The position numbers were made by a program, and so were the translations under genes. 41,490 nucleotides of DNA from Halobacteriales archaeon QS_9_68_17 (lineage in GTDB: Archaea; Halobacteriota; Halobacteria; Halobacteriales; Natronoarchaeaceae): positions 130,004-171,493 of the forward strand of contig PXSA01000011.1 of NCBI GenBank assembly GCA_003023565.1, in the 5' to 3' direction. Below are positions 34,095-41,490 of this stretch, piece by piece; the stretch's first letter is position 1, and every line of letters begins with the position of its first letter. A model generated the notes under the pieces. The model ran no database searches and was not told the origin of the DNA. It was given only the letters and a program-made list of their open reading frames with translations.

Positions 34095-35258
34095 ATGTGG
34101 CCGTCGATACGGCCGTCTACGTTTCACGACGGGATAGAGGCGTGGACGGCGTCGCTGGGGCCGGCAGAGACCGCGCTGATCGGCCTCGGCGCTATCGCGT
34201 CGCTCCTCGGTATCGGGGTCGCCCTCCGCCGGTACCGGCGGACGCCCGGCGAACGGTTCCGGCGACTGCTCGCGAACCGCGACGAGGTTGCGGTGCTGAT
34301 GCATCCGAACCCGGACCCGGACGCGATGTCCTCGGCGATGGCCGTCGCGGAGATCGCCGACTCGGTCGACACCGACGCGACGCTCCAGTATCCGGGCGAG
34401 ATCCGCCATCAGGAGAACCGCGCGTTCCAGACGGTGCTCGGGCTTGGTTTCGAACGCATCGAGTCCGCCGCCGACATCGTCGCCGACCAGGTCGTACTGG
34501 TCGACCACAACGCGGCGCGGGGGTTCGACGGCGCGTCGTCGGTCGAACCGACGGCCGTCGTCGACCACCACCCCGGTAACGGCACGGGCGACGACTTTAC
34601 CGACGTCCGGACGGATTACGGCGCGTGCGCGACGATCCTCACCGAGTACCTCCAGTCCCTCGGCGTCGAACCGAACGGGAACGGCGACCAGTCGACCCCG
34701 TCACTCGCCGACGAGACCGCGACCGGTCTCCTCTACGGCGTCCAGTCGGACACGAACCGGCTGACGAAGGGGTGTTCGTCCGCCGAGTTCGACGCCTGTG
34801 CCTTCCTCTATCCGGGCGTCAATCAGACGGTGCTCGACAGGATCGCCAACCCGCAGGTCAGCGCCGGCGCGCTGGAGACGAAGGCCCGGGCGATCTGCGA
34901 CCGGCAGGTGCGAGGCTCGTTCGCGGTCTGTGACGTCGGCGAGGTGCCCGTGGTCGACGCCATCCCGCAGGCGGCGGACGAACTGACGAGTCTCGAAGGA
35001 GTCACTGCCGTCGTCGTCTACGGCGAACACGAGGGGACGCTCCACCTCTCCGGGCGCTCTCGCGACGACCGGGTCCACATGGGCGAGGCGCTCAGGGCGG
35101 TCGTCGAGGACATCCCGATGGCGAACGCGGGCGGGCACGCCCGGATGGGCGGCGGGCAGGTGTCCGTCGAACACATGCAAGGGATCGGTCCGTCCGACGG
35201 CATCTCCCGCCGGGAGTTGACCGATCGGCTGTTCGGAGCGCTCGACGGCGACGTGTAG
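34095..35258 (+). CDS. Membrane-anchored DHH-family phosphoesterase
   Basis: A 387-residue protein with a single membrane helix near the N-terminus (ALIGLGAIASLLGIGVAL), then a DHH phosphoesterase domain with MHPNPDPDAMSSAMAV (motif I), VLVDHN (motif II) and VVDHHPGNG (motif III), and a C-terminal DHHA1 domain ending GGHARMGGGQVS. Members hydrolyse nanoRNA, pAp or cyclic dinucleotides; motif I has NPDPD instead of the classical HxDxD, as in other archaeal members. The ATG at 34095 is chosen; a TTG at 34068 sits in the promoter-like sequence. Confidence 0.88.
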   Translation: MWPSIRPSTFHDGIEAWTASLGPAETALIGLGAIASLLGIGVALRRYRRTPGERFRRLLANRDEVAVLMHPNPDPDAMSSAMAVAEIADSVDTDATLQYPGEIRHQENRAFQTVLGLGFERIESAADIVADQVVLVDHNAARGFDGASSVEPTAVVDHHPGNGTGDDFTDVRTDYGACATILTEYLQSLGVEPNGNGDQSTPSLADETATGLLYGVQSDTNRLTKGCSSAEFDACAFLYPGVNQTVLDRIANPQVSAGALETKARAICDRQVRGSFAVCDVGEVPVVDAIPQAADELTSLEGVTAVVVYGEHEGTLHLSGRSRDDRVHMGEALRAVVEDIPMANAGGHARMGGGQVSVEHMQGIGPSDGISRRELTDRLFGALDGDV

Positions 35259-35291
35259 CCCTTTTTGCGCGCCGAGCGCGTACGGCGACGC

Positions 35292-36380
35292 ATGGCTACC
35301 GGTCGGGGAACCTGGGACTACCGAGACCGCTTCAGCGACGAGTTCGGTCGCACGCACTTCCGGCGGTACGCCGACGGCGTCGTGTCGAGCATCGGCGTCG
35401 GGACGTACCTCGGCGACCCCACTGACGAGGTCGACGAGGGGTACCGCGACGCCGTCGTCGCCGCGCTGGAAAGCGGCGTCAACGTCGTCGACACGGCGAT
35501 CAACTACCGCTGTCAGCGCAGCGAACGGGTCGTCGGCGAGGCCGTCTCCGAGGCGGATACCGACCGCGACGCCGTGCTGGTCGCGACGAAGGGCGGGTTC
35601 GTCCCGTTCGACGGCGAGCGACCGGCGACCCCCGGCGAGTACGTCCGCGAGGAGTACGTAGAGCCGGGGCTGATCGACCGCGACGACCTCGCGCGCGGGA
35701 GTCACTGTATCGCGCCGGACTACCTCGACGACCAGGTCGACCGGTCGCTGTCGAACCTCGACACGGAGACGATCGACCTCTACTACGTCCACAACCCGGA
35801 GACCCAGTTGGCGGAGCGCCCGCGCGACGAGGTGTACGACCGGCTCGAAGCGGCGTTCCGTCGACTGGAGGAGCGCGTCGACGCCGGCGACCTGAAGGCG
35901 TACGGGGTGGCCACGTGGGACGCCTTCCGCGTCCCGCCGGACCACGAGAGCTACCTCTCGCTTCCGGCGGTCGTCTCGCGGGCGCGGAGCGCGGCCGAGG
36001 ACGCCGGCAACGAGACGACCGGTTTCGCGGCGGTCCAGTTGCCGTTCAACGTGGTCATGGCCGACGCGTTCACCGTCGCGGCCCACGACTCGCCGGACGG
36101 GAGACAGAGCGCGCTCCGGTTCGCTAACGAGGCGGGGCTGAACGTCTTCACGAGCGCGAGCATCGCACAGGGGCAACTCGCCCGCGACATCCCGGACGAC
36201 GTGGCGGCGAAACTGTCGGGCGATACGACGGCCCAGCGAGCGATCAACTTCGCGCGGAGCGCCCCGGGCGTCACCTGCTCGCTCGTCGGCGCGAGTTCCG
36301 TCGAACACGTCGAGGAAAACGTCGCCGCGGGCACCTTCGACCCGCTCGGCGCGGACGCGTTCGACGCGGTGTTCGAGTGA
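35292..36380 (+). CDS. Aldo/keto reductase
   Basis: A 362-residue NADPH-dependent aldo/keto reductase. The TIM-barrel signatures are GVGTYLGDP, NVVDTAINYRCQRSERVVGEA (catalytic Asp and Tyr), VATKGGFVPF (Lys), YYVHNPE (His replaces a canonical position in this subgroup), and the C-terminal coenzyme loop CSLVGASSVEHVEENV. It has a longer insert around 110-140 (TPGEYVREEYVEPGLIDRDDL) common in haloarchaeal and actinobacterial forms. Substrate unknown. CCTTTTTGC 25-33 bases upstream is a TATA candidate. Confidence 0.9.
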   Translation: MATGRGTWDYRDRFSDEFGRTHFRRYADGVVSSIGVGTYLGDPTDEVDEGYRDAVVAALESGVNVVDTAINYRCQRSERVVGEAVSEADTDRDAVLVATKGGFVPFDGERPATPGEYVREEYVEPGLIDRDDLARGSHCIAPDYLDDQVDRSLSNLDTETIDLYYVHNPETQLAERPRDEVYDRLEAAFRRLEERVDAGDLKAYGVATWDAFRVPPDHESYLSLPAVVSRARSAAEDAGNETTGFAAVQLPFNVVMADAFTVAAHDSPDGRQSALRFANEAGLNVFTSASIAQGQLARDIPDDVAAKLSGDTTAQRAINFARSAPGVTCSLVGASSVEHVEENVAAGTFDPLGADAFDAVFE

Positions 36381-36467
36381 CCCGGGGGTCGGGCGGCGCG
36401 TCGTCCGCGGGTGACGCGGCCCGCGCCGGACGCTACGCTCAAGTTCCGGGCCGTACATCTACAGACG

Positions 36468-36533
36468 ATGACAGTCCAGAGAGACGCGAACGAGGGGAGA
36501 GTGGCCCGCGTTGAGGCGGTGACCGCGACATGA
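36468..36533 (+). other. 21-codon open frame coupled to ptsH; possible gene remnant
   Basis: ATG at 36468 lies about 20-36 bases after an AT-richer stretch (CTACGCTCAAGTT) and encodes MTVQRDANEGRVARVEAVTAT. Its stop overlaps the ptsH start as ATGA. That is exactly how genes in such operons are joined, so this may be the fused ends of a deleted upstream gene (for example a PTS EIIA) or a leader peptide. It is too short to identify. Confidence 0.3.
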
Positions 36534-36808
36534 CCGAGGAACGGACCGTCACCGTCGTCCCCGAGGACGGCCTGCACGCCCGCCCGGCCGCGCTGTTCGT
36601 CGAGAGGGCGAACGAACACGACGCCGAGGTGGAGGTCGGTCCGGTCGACGGAGACCTGGTCTCGGCCGGGAGCATGATCGCCGTCACCAGTCTCGGGGTC
36701 GCCGAGGGCGACGACGTGCGACTCGTCGCCGAGGGCGACGACGCGACGGCCGCGCTCGACGCGCTCGAAGCCGTCCTCACGACGCCGGAGGACGAGCTAG
36801 AGGAATGA
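36530..36808 (+). CDS. ptsH: PTS phosphocarrier protein HPr
   Basis: A 92-residue HPr with the active-site His16 in GLHARPAALFVE and a Ser at 48 in the regulatory-site position (SAGSMIAVTSLG). It accepts phosphate from enzyme I and passes it to EIIA-type domains. The stop overlaps the ptsI start (ATGA). In haloarchaea this pair serves fructose uptake or DhaM of dihydroxyacetone kinase; no intact EII or Dha gene lies in this window. Confidence 0.93.
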   Translation: MTEERTVTVVPEDGLHARPAALFVERANEHDAEVEVGPVDGDLVSAGSMIAVTSLGVAEGDDVRLVAEGDDATAALDALEAVLTTPEDELEE

Positions 36809-38502
36809 GCGACGACTGTCAGGCGCTGGCCGGGACCGGCGTCACGCCGCGGGCGGGCGTCGGCACCGTCGTCTGGTACGCCCCGGACACGGAACTCCCG
36901 GAGCCGCCCGAGGGCGGCGTCGACGCCGACGAGGAGCGCCAGCGGTTCGCCGACGCCCGGGCGGCGGCGAAGACGGAACTGGAGCGCGAGCGCGACCGGG
37001 TCGCCGAGTCGGTCGGCGAGGAGGAGGCGGCGGTGTTCGACGCGCACGTCCAGTTCGTCGACGACTCGCAGATAGAGGCGGCGGTCCACGACGCGGTCGA
37101 CGACGGGCTCCCCGCGCCCAACGCGGTCCACGAGGCGTTCGCCGACCACATCGAGCGGTTCGAGGGGATGGACGGCCGGATGGCCGAGCGCGCGGACGAC
37201 CTGCGCGACGTTCGCGACCGCCTCGTCCGCCTGTTGACCGACGGGGAGCGCGTCGACCTGGCGTCGCTCCCGGAGGGGTCGGTCGTCCTCGCCGAGCGAC
37301 TGACGCCCAGCGACACCGCACAACTGGACCCCGAGCGCGTCGCGGGGTTCGCGACGGCGACCGGCGGCCGCACCTCCCACGCGGCCATCTTCGCGCGCTC
37401 GCTCGCGCTCCCGGCCGTGGTGGGCGTCGGCGACGCGCTCCCGGACGTCCCCGAGGGGGCGGACGTGCTGGTCGACGGTGACGAGGGCGAACTCGTCGTC
37501 TCGCCGACGGACGAGGAGCGCGAACGCGCCGCCGCCGAGGACCTCGCCGAGGTCCGACCGGACCCCGTCTCGACGGCGGACGGCCGCGAGATAGAGGTCG
37601 CCGCCAACGTCGGGCGGCCGGCCGAGGTAGAACCGGCCGCCGACCGCGGGGCCGACGGCATCGGCCTCTACCGCACGGAGTTCCTCTTTCTCGACCGCGA
37701 GTCGCCGCCCGGCGAGGACGTGCAGCACGAGGCGTACGTCGAGGCGTTAGACGCGTTCCCGGACGGCCGCGTCGTCGTCCGGACGCTCGATATCGGCGGC
37801 GACAAGCGGATCCCCTATCTCGACCTGCCCGAGGAGGAGAACCCGTTCCTCGGCGAGCGCGGGATCCGCCGGTCGCTCGACCCGGACGCCGACCTGTTCG
37901 AGACGCAACTGCGCGCGCTCCTGCGGGCGGCGGCCGACGGCGACGGCGACCTCGCCGTCATGTTCCCGCTGGTCGCGACCGTCGAGGAACTGGAGGCGGC
38001 GCTGGCGAACGTCAACGAGGTGGCCGCCGCGCTGGACGACGAGGGCGTCGCCCACGCGCGGCCCGAACTCGGCGTGATGATCGAGACGCCGAGCGCCGTC
38101 TTCGTCGCCGACGCGCTGGCGGCCCGCGTCGACTTCCTCTCTATCGGGACGAACGACCTCGCCCAGTACGTGATGGCGGCGGCGCGGGAGAACGACCGCG
38201 TGGCGGACCTCCACGACCCGCTTCACCCGGGCGTCCTGCGAGCGATCCGACGGACCGTCGAGGCGGGCCACGAGGGGGACGCCTGGGTCGGGATGTGCGG
38301 CGAGATGGCCGGTGACCCCGACGTGACGGCGTTGCTGGTCGGCCTCGGTCTCGACGAACTGAGCATGAGCGCGGTTACGGTCCCCGACGTGAAGGCGAAC
38401 GTGGCGACGGCAGACACCGACGTGGCCGCGGGACTCGCCGAAACGGCGCTCGCGGCCGACACGAGAACTGACGTACTCGACAACCTTAGTGATCGATCAT
38501 GA
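36805..38502 (+). CDS. ptsI: PTS enzyme I (phosphoenolpyruvate-protein phosphotransferase)
   Basis: A 565-residue enzyme I of normal length. It takes phosphate from PEP onto His192 (GGRTSHAAIFARS) and transfers it to HPr. The HPr-binding helical domain occupies about 25-145. The PEP-binding TIM barrel shows GIGLYRTEFLFLDR, GGDKRIPYLDLPEEENPFLGERG, LGVMIETPSAV, SIGTNDLAQYVMA, and the catalytic Cys in GMCGEMAGD near 497. All key residues are intact, so the phosphorelay's first two steps should work. Its stop overlaps the start of the EIIB remnant. Confidence 0.96.
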   Translation: MSDDCQALAGTGVTPRAGVGTVVWYAPDTELPEPPEGGVDADEERQRFADARAAAKTELERERDRVAESVGEEEAAVFDAHVQFVDDSQIEAAVHDAVDDGLPAPNAVHEAFADHIERFEGMDGRMAERADDLRDVRDRLVRLLTDGERVDLASLPEGSVVLAERLTPSDTAQLDPERVAGFATATGGRTSHAAIFARSLALPAVVGVGDALPDVPEGADVLVDGDEGELVVSPTDEERERAAAEDLAEVRPDPVSTADGREIEVAANVGRPAEVEPAADRGADGIGLYRTEFLFLDRESPPGEDVQHEAYVEALDAFPDGRVVVRTLDIGGDKRIPYLDLPEEENPFLGERGIRRSLDPDADLFETQLRALLRAAADGDGDLAVMFPLVATVEELEAALANVNEVAAALDDEGVAHARPELGVMIETPSAVFVADALAARVDFLSIGTNDLAQYVMAAARENDRVADLHDPLHPGVLRAIRRTVEAGHEGDAWVGMCGEMAGDPDVTALLVGLGLDELSMSAVTVPDVKANVATADTDVAAGLAETALAADTRTDVLDNLSDRS

Positions 38503-38742
38503 AAATCGTAGCAGTGACGTCCTGTCCGACCGGAATCGCACACAGTCGGATGGCGGCGGAGAACCTCGAACGGACCGCCGAGGAACTGGGTCACGACATC
38601 TCCGTCGAGATCCAGGGGGCGATGGGCGCGGAGAACGAACTGTCCGCGGAGCGGATCGCGGCGGCCGGAGCGGACACAGCAACGTCGCGGCGGCGACCGC
38701 TCGAAGAGCCTCGTCGCCCGGCTGAAACGGCTGTTCTCCTGA
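38499..38742 (+). pseudogene. ptfB: PTS fructose-type EIIB remnant
   Basis: The start overlaps ptsI (ATGA) and encodes a clear fructose-family EIIB N-terminus: KIVAVTSCPTGIAHSRMAAENLE with the phospho-accepting Cys9, followed by VEIQGAMGAENEL. After AAAGAD (about residue 60) the family sequence (normally D-A-V-I-I-A-A-D and onward) is lost. In the +1 frame a plausible gene end reads DRSKSLVARLKRLFS and stops at 38742. This could be the tail of EIIB itself or of a following EIIC, fused by deletion. The product, if made, lacks half the EIIB fold. No EIIA or EIIC is present downstream. Confidence 0.75.
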
Positions 38743-38787
38743 CTCGCCGTCGAACCGCTTACGAACGCTCGACGCCGACCCGACGAC

Positions 38788-39633
38788 ATGACCACCGACA
38801 CGGACTGGCTCGTCGACGCCATCGCGCGAGCGACCGAGGACGTCCGGGCGCGACTGCACGAGCACCGGGACAAGGTAGACGCGGAGAACCCCAGCGGCGA
38901 CACACAGGTCGCCGCCGACGACTGGGTCGACGGAGTGTTCCACGATGCACTGGCCGGGATCGACGCGGTCGGGGCGTACGCGAGCGAGGAACGACCGGAC
39001 GTCGCCGACGTGGGGAGCGGCTACGGCGTCACCATCGACCCCCTCGACGGGTCGTCGAACCTGCTCTCGAACTCCGTCACCGGCACGGTGATAGGCGTGT
39101 ACGACGCCTCGCTGCCGGCGTTCGGTCGCGACCTCGTCGCCGCGGGACTCGTCCTCTACGGGTCGTACACCACCGCGACCGTCGCGACCGGCGACGACGT
39201 GACGCGACACGTGATCGCCGAGGGATCGGTCGTCGATAGCGACCCCGTGTCGATGCCGGACGGCGAGGGGATCTACGGGTACGCCGGCGGGCGCTACGAG
39301 ATGACCGACGGGTTGCAGGAGGCGCTCGACGAGGTCGGCGGGGCGCACAAGGTCCGGTACAGCGGCGCGATGGTCGCCGACGTCTCGCAGTTGCTGACAC
39401 ACGGCGGGGTGCTGGTGTATCCCGCGCTCGACTCCCGCCCCGAGGGAGTCCTCAGGCTACAGTACGAGTCGAACCCCGTGGCGTACATCGTCGAACACGC
39501 CGGCGGCGCGTCCTCCGACGGGTCCGGATCGGTCCTCGACGCCGCTCCCACCGGCCTCCACCGGCGCGTGCCGACGATCCTCGGGTCGCCGGAACTGGTA
39601 GAGCGGATGGCCGACGCCGAGGGCGGTCAGTAG
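38788..39633 (+). CDS. fbp: Class I fructose-1,6-bisphosphatase / inositol monophosphatase family enzyme
   Basis: A 281-residue Mg-dependent sugar phosphatase. GAYASEE and IDPLDGSSNLLSN (residues about 70 and 83-95) are metal- and phosphate-binding motifs; YSGAMVADVSQLLTHGGVLVYPAL and NPVAYIVEHAGGASSDG complete the active site. The closest pattern I know is the haloarchaeal class I FBPase found with fructose-PTS genes. It would produce fructose 6-phosphate in gluconeogenesis. The position directly behind the PTS genes supports this. An inositol-phosphatase activity is the main alternative. Confidence 0.82.
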   Translation: MTTDTDWLVDAIARATEDVRARLHEHRDKVDAENPSGDTQVAADDWVDGVFHDALAGIDAVGAYASEERPDVADVGSGYGVTIDPLDGSSNLLSNSVTGTVIGVYDASLPAFGRDLVAAGLVLYGSYTTATVATGDDVTRHVIAEGSVVDSDPVSMPDGEGIYGYAGGRYEMTDGLQEALDEVGGAHKVRYSGAMVADVSQLLTHGGVLVYPALDSRPEGVLRLQYESNPVAYIVEHAGGASSDGSGSVLDAAPTGLHRRVPTILGSPELVERMADAEGGQ

Positions 39634-39716
39634 CAACGCGCTTCTCGTCGCTCAGGCCCGTCCGGGTCGCCGTCCGCGGCCCGCGCCGCGGTCGGGACGC
39701 ACGGCGGACCGGGCGC

Positions 39717-39884
39717 TCACAGCTCCTGCCACTCGCTCTCACAGCCCGGGCAGAGCCTGACCGTCCCTATCTCGGACGGGTCGTTCCGGCTCTTGAGGGT
39801 CGTCTCGCAGTCGACGCAACTGAGCCGCCCGTAGTTGTCCTTCGATAGATCGCCGTCGCGTAGCGCCTTCCGGACGGATTTCAT
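39717..39884 (-). CDS. HVO_0758-type small zinc-finger protein
   Basis: A 55-residue protein. MKSVRKALRDGDLSKDNYGRL precedes two zinc knuckles, CVDC and CPGC, and the end is ESEWQEL. The spacing and the N-terminal KALRDGDLxKDxYGRL pattern match the Haloferax HVO_0758 micro-protein family. The start at 39884 is preferred to an in-frame Met nine codons earlier. GGTTTTTGAC on the minus strand 24-34 bases upstream is a TATA candidate. Biochemical function unknown. Confidence 0.85.
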   Translation of the reverse strand: MKSVRKALRDGDLSKDNYGRLSCVDCETTLKSRNDPSEIGTVRLCPGCESEWQEL

Positions 39885-39971
39885 ACCCTGACGTATGCGA
39901 CTCCCTGTCAAAAACCTCCCGACGGTTTCGGTTCGTAAGGCTTGAAGTCGCGTCCTCGCGTATCTCGGAGC

Positions 39972-41057
39972 GTGTTCCTGACGGACGATCCGCAGCGTGC
40001 GGGTTCTCGCCGAGGACGCCTGTTCGGATCGCTGTGTTCCATGGTGTTTCTCGTCAACCTCGCCCGAGTCGTGTTCGCGCCGCTGGTGGAGCCGCTACGG
40101 GCCGCGTTCGGGTTCTCCGGCGCGACGGTCGGTCTGGTGGTGACGATGACGTGGGTCGGCAGCGCCCTCCCTCGCCTCCCGACGGGGTACCTGCTCACGA
40201 AGGTGCCCCGTCACACCGTCGTCTTCGGCTCCGGGACGCTCCTGGCGGTCGCGGCCGCCGTCACCGCCGTCGCGGGCTCGTTCTACGCCCTCGCCGGGGG
40301 CGCGCTACTGATGGGGCTGACCAGCGGGGCGTACTTCATCGCCGCGAACCCGCTGGTGAGCGAACTGTTCCCCGACCGGGTCGGCCGCGCCGTCGGCGTT
40401 CACGGCATGTCGAGCCAGTTGGCGGCCGTCGGCGCGCCGCTGGTCGTCGGCGGCGTGCTCCTCGTCGCCGACTGGCGGGCGGTGTTCTTCATCGTCACCG
40501 GCGTCGCCATCATCGGCGCGACCGGGTTCGTCTGGAACGGGGTGTTCAACTTCTACGTGACCTACCTCGTCGAGACGAAGGGGCTCGACGAGCCGATGGC
40601 GCGGAACGTCCTGACGGGCGTGTTCGCCGCCGGCGTCCCGGCGTTCGTCCTCACCGGGAGCATCGCCGAGCGGGTCGCGTACGTCCCGTTGATGCTCGCG
40701 ATCCTGGCGGCGTTCGTCGCGAGCCTGCTCGCGCTGACGGTCGTGCAGGGACTGACCGCGGTGGTCGTGGTGAGCCTCTTTTTCGGCTACGTCATCCACA
40801 GCCTCTTCCCGGCGCTCGACACGTACCTGCTGGACTCGCTGCCCGACGAGAACCGCGCGAGCGCCTACTCCCTGTACAGCGCGAGCATGATGCTCGTGCA
40901 GGCGACGGGCAGCGCGGTCCTCGGAGGACTGACCGACGCCGGGATCGGGTTCGACGCGGTGTTCCGGGGGTACTCCGTCGCCCTGGTCGCCGTCCTGGTC
41001 GTCCTGCTCGGACTGTACGCGGTCGAACGCCTGCCGAGCGAGGCCGCGCCGGCCTGA
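39972..41057 (+). CDS. MFS transporter, probable internal deletion
   Basis: A major facilitator permease of 361 residues starting at GTG (VFLTDDPQRAG). Signature segments are TWVGSALPRLPTGYLLTKVPRH (loop 2-3), GAYFIAANPLVSELFPDRVGRAVGVHG, and YVIHSLFPALDTYLLDSLPDENRASAYSLY. Around residue 171-175 the sequence jumps from DWRAVFF to IVTGVAIIGATGFVWNG. Normally helix 6 ends there and a central cytoplasmic loop of about 35-40 residues precedes helix 7, so the protein appears to be missing that part in frame and would have an odd number of spans. Substrate unknown. A TTG at 39942 sits in promoter-like sequence and is rejected as start. Confidence 0.85.
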   Translation: MFLTDDPQRAGSRRGRLFGSLCSMVFLVNLARVVFAPLVEPLRAAFGFSGATVGLVVTMTWVGSALPRLPTGYLLTKVPRHTVVFGSGTLLAVAAAVTAVAGSFYALAGGALLMGLTSGAYFIAANPLVSELFPDRVGRAVGVHGMSSQLAAVGAPLVVGGVLLVADWRAVFFIVTGVAIIGATGFVWNGVFNFYVTYLVETKGLDEPMARNVLTGVFAAGVPAFVLTGSIAERVAYVPLMLAILAAFVASLLALTVVQGLTAVVVVSLFFGYVIHSLFPALDTYLLDSLPDENRASAYSLYSASMMLVQATGSAVLGGLTDAGIGFDAVFRGYSVALVAVLVVLLGLYAVERLPSEAAPA

Positions 41058-41106
41058 GGCGTCCGGATCCGCCGAGGTTTTTGTCGCGTGGTCCAAGGGA
41101 CGGGTG

Positions 41107-41490
41107 ATGGAGTACGTCCAGGAGCGGGTCACGACGCTGCACGCGTTCGACGACCCGACACCGGCCGCCCCGACGGACCGGAGCGCGGTCGTCGTTCCGA
41201 TGACCGACCGCGAGTACGCCGGCCTCGCCGCCGACCGGGTGCTGTCGACGCTGTCGACCGTCTCGCCGCGCCGGGTGGTCGTCGCGCTCCGCGCGCCCGC
41301 CGACCGCGTCCCCGAGTTCGTCGAGTGGCTGTCGACGTTCGAGGGACCGATCGACCTGCTGTGGTGCAACGCGCCCGCCGTGGAGGCGGTTCTCGACGAC
41401 GCGGAACAGCGCCGCGCCGACCTGCCGGGCCATCTCGGCGAGGCCGGTCGGCCCGCTGACCGCCCGGTGGTCGTGCTCGTGGCGGCCGAG
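41107..41490 (+). CDS. gpgS: Glucosyl-3-phosphoglycerate synthase, 3' end outside window
   Basis: The first 128 residues of a haloarchaeal GpgS-type glycosyltransferase: MEYVQERVTTLHAFDDPTPAAPTD, VVVPMTDREYAGLAADRVLSTL, VVVALRAPADRV and DLLWCNAP. The N-terminal part matches my memory of the haloarchaeal family, which transfers glucose from NDP-glucose to 3-phosphoglycerate. The catalytic domain lies beyond the window edge, so the call rests on the N-terminus alone. Confidence 0.65.
   Translation, partial: MEYVQERVTTLHAFDDPTPAAPTDRSAVVVPMTDREYAGLAADRVLSTLSTVSPRRVVVALRAPADRVPEFVEWLSTFEGPIDLLWCNAPAVEAVLDDAEQRRADLPGHLGEAGRPADRPVVVLVAAE

Noticed and set aside
38743..39239. Continuation of the EIIB frame past 38742 giving a 246-codon product
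   Set aside because: Beyond about residue 65 it is Arg-rich and out of frame with the FBPase-like gene it overlaps; it is read-through of a broken gene.
1..41490. Mobile elements, CRISPR arrays, tRNA or rRNA genes, replication origin
   Set aside because: No transposase or integrase motifs, regularly spaced repeats, tRNA-like cloverleaf sequences or cdc6/orc1 gene were recognised by eye.

Overview
The window is haloarchaeal chromosome (class Halobacteria). The DNA is very GC-rich, the proteins are acidic, and several genes are archaeal: a TFB transcription factor, a PCNA-binding NreA repair protein, a CetZ tubulin-like protein, a haloarchaeal glucosyl-3-phosphoglycerate synthase and small CPxCG zinc-finger proteins. 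Many genes have a TATA-like element 22-35 bases before the start codon and no Shine-Dalgarno sequence, as expected for leaderless haloarchaeal transcripts. Genes are dense. No gap exceeds about 275 bases, and I found no tRNA, rRNA, CRISPR array, insertion sequence or integrase.

Layout. 1-2.3 kb: the end of a long coiled-coil protein and a Get3/ArsA-type ATPase. 2.4-6.5 kb (minus): glycerate kinase and an SDR dehydrogenase, then endonuclease V and a zinc-finger rhomboid. 6.5-9.2 kb (plus): a tightly overlapped trio of a small conserved protein, PolX and a Mut7-C nuclease-like protein. 9.3-11.8 kb: a frameshifted membrane/zinc protein, a small DUF5789-like protein, a CPBP-type membrane protein with a degenerate active site and a DUF302 protein. 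11.8-15.9 kb (minus): an FAD/Rieske oxidoreductase, NreA and TFB. 16-18.8 kb: rnhA with its partner gene, a PadR regulator, inorganic pyrophosphatase and two small proteins. 18.8-23.3 kb: a membrane histidine kinase, an alkaline-phosphatase-superfamily enzyme and a convergent cetZ.

23.4-32.7 kb is the most distinctive block, a type IV pilus-like locus. A coiled-coil protein and a membrane-anchored protein precede a PilB-type ATPase and a PilC/TadC-type platform protein. Four one-pass, largely extracellular proteins of unknown function follow, the last about 1000 residues. Most junctions are ATGA/GTGA overlaps. These are candidate structural or accessory subunits of an uncharacterised haloarchaeal surface filament or secretion system.

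32.7-41.5 kb: a DUF5791-like protein, an NAD-dependent epimerase-like protein, a DHH phosphoesterase, an aldo/keto reductase, PTS HPr and enzyme I followed by a wrecked EIIB gene, a class I FBPase-like enzyme, an HVO_0758-type zinc-finger protein, an MFS transporter and the start of gpgS.

A theme across the window is recurrent small internal lesions in otherwise healthy genes. There are frameshifts in the 9.3-kb and 29.7-kb genes and collapse of the PTS EIIB gene. Clean in-frame losses of roughly 35-40 residues are inferred in the FAD/Rieske protein and the MFS transporter. CetZ appears to have lost its stop codon and gained a basic tail. These may be real microdeletions or consensus/assembly errors. 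The sequence alone cannot separate the two.
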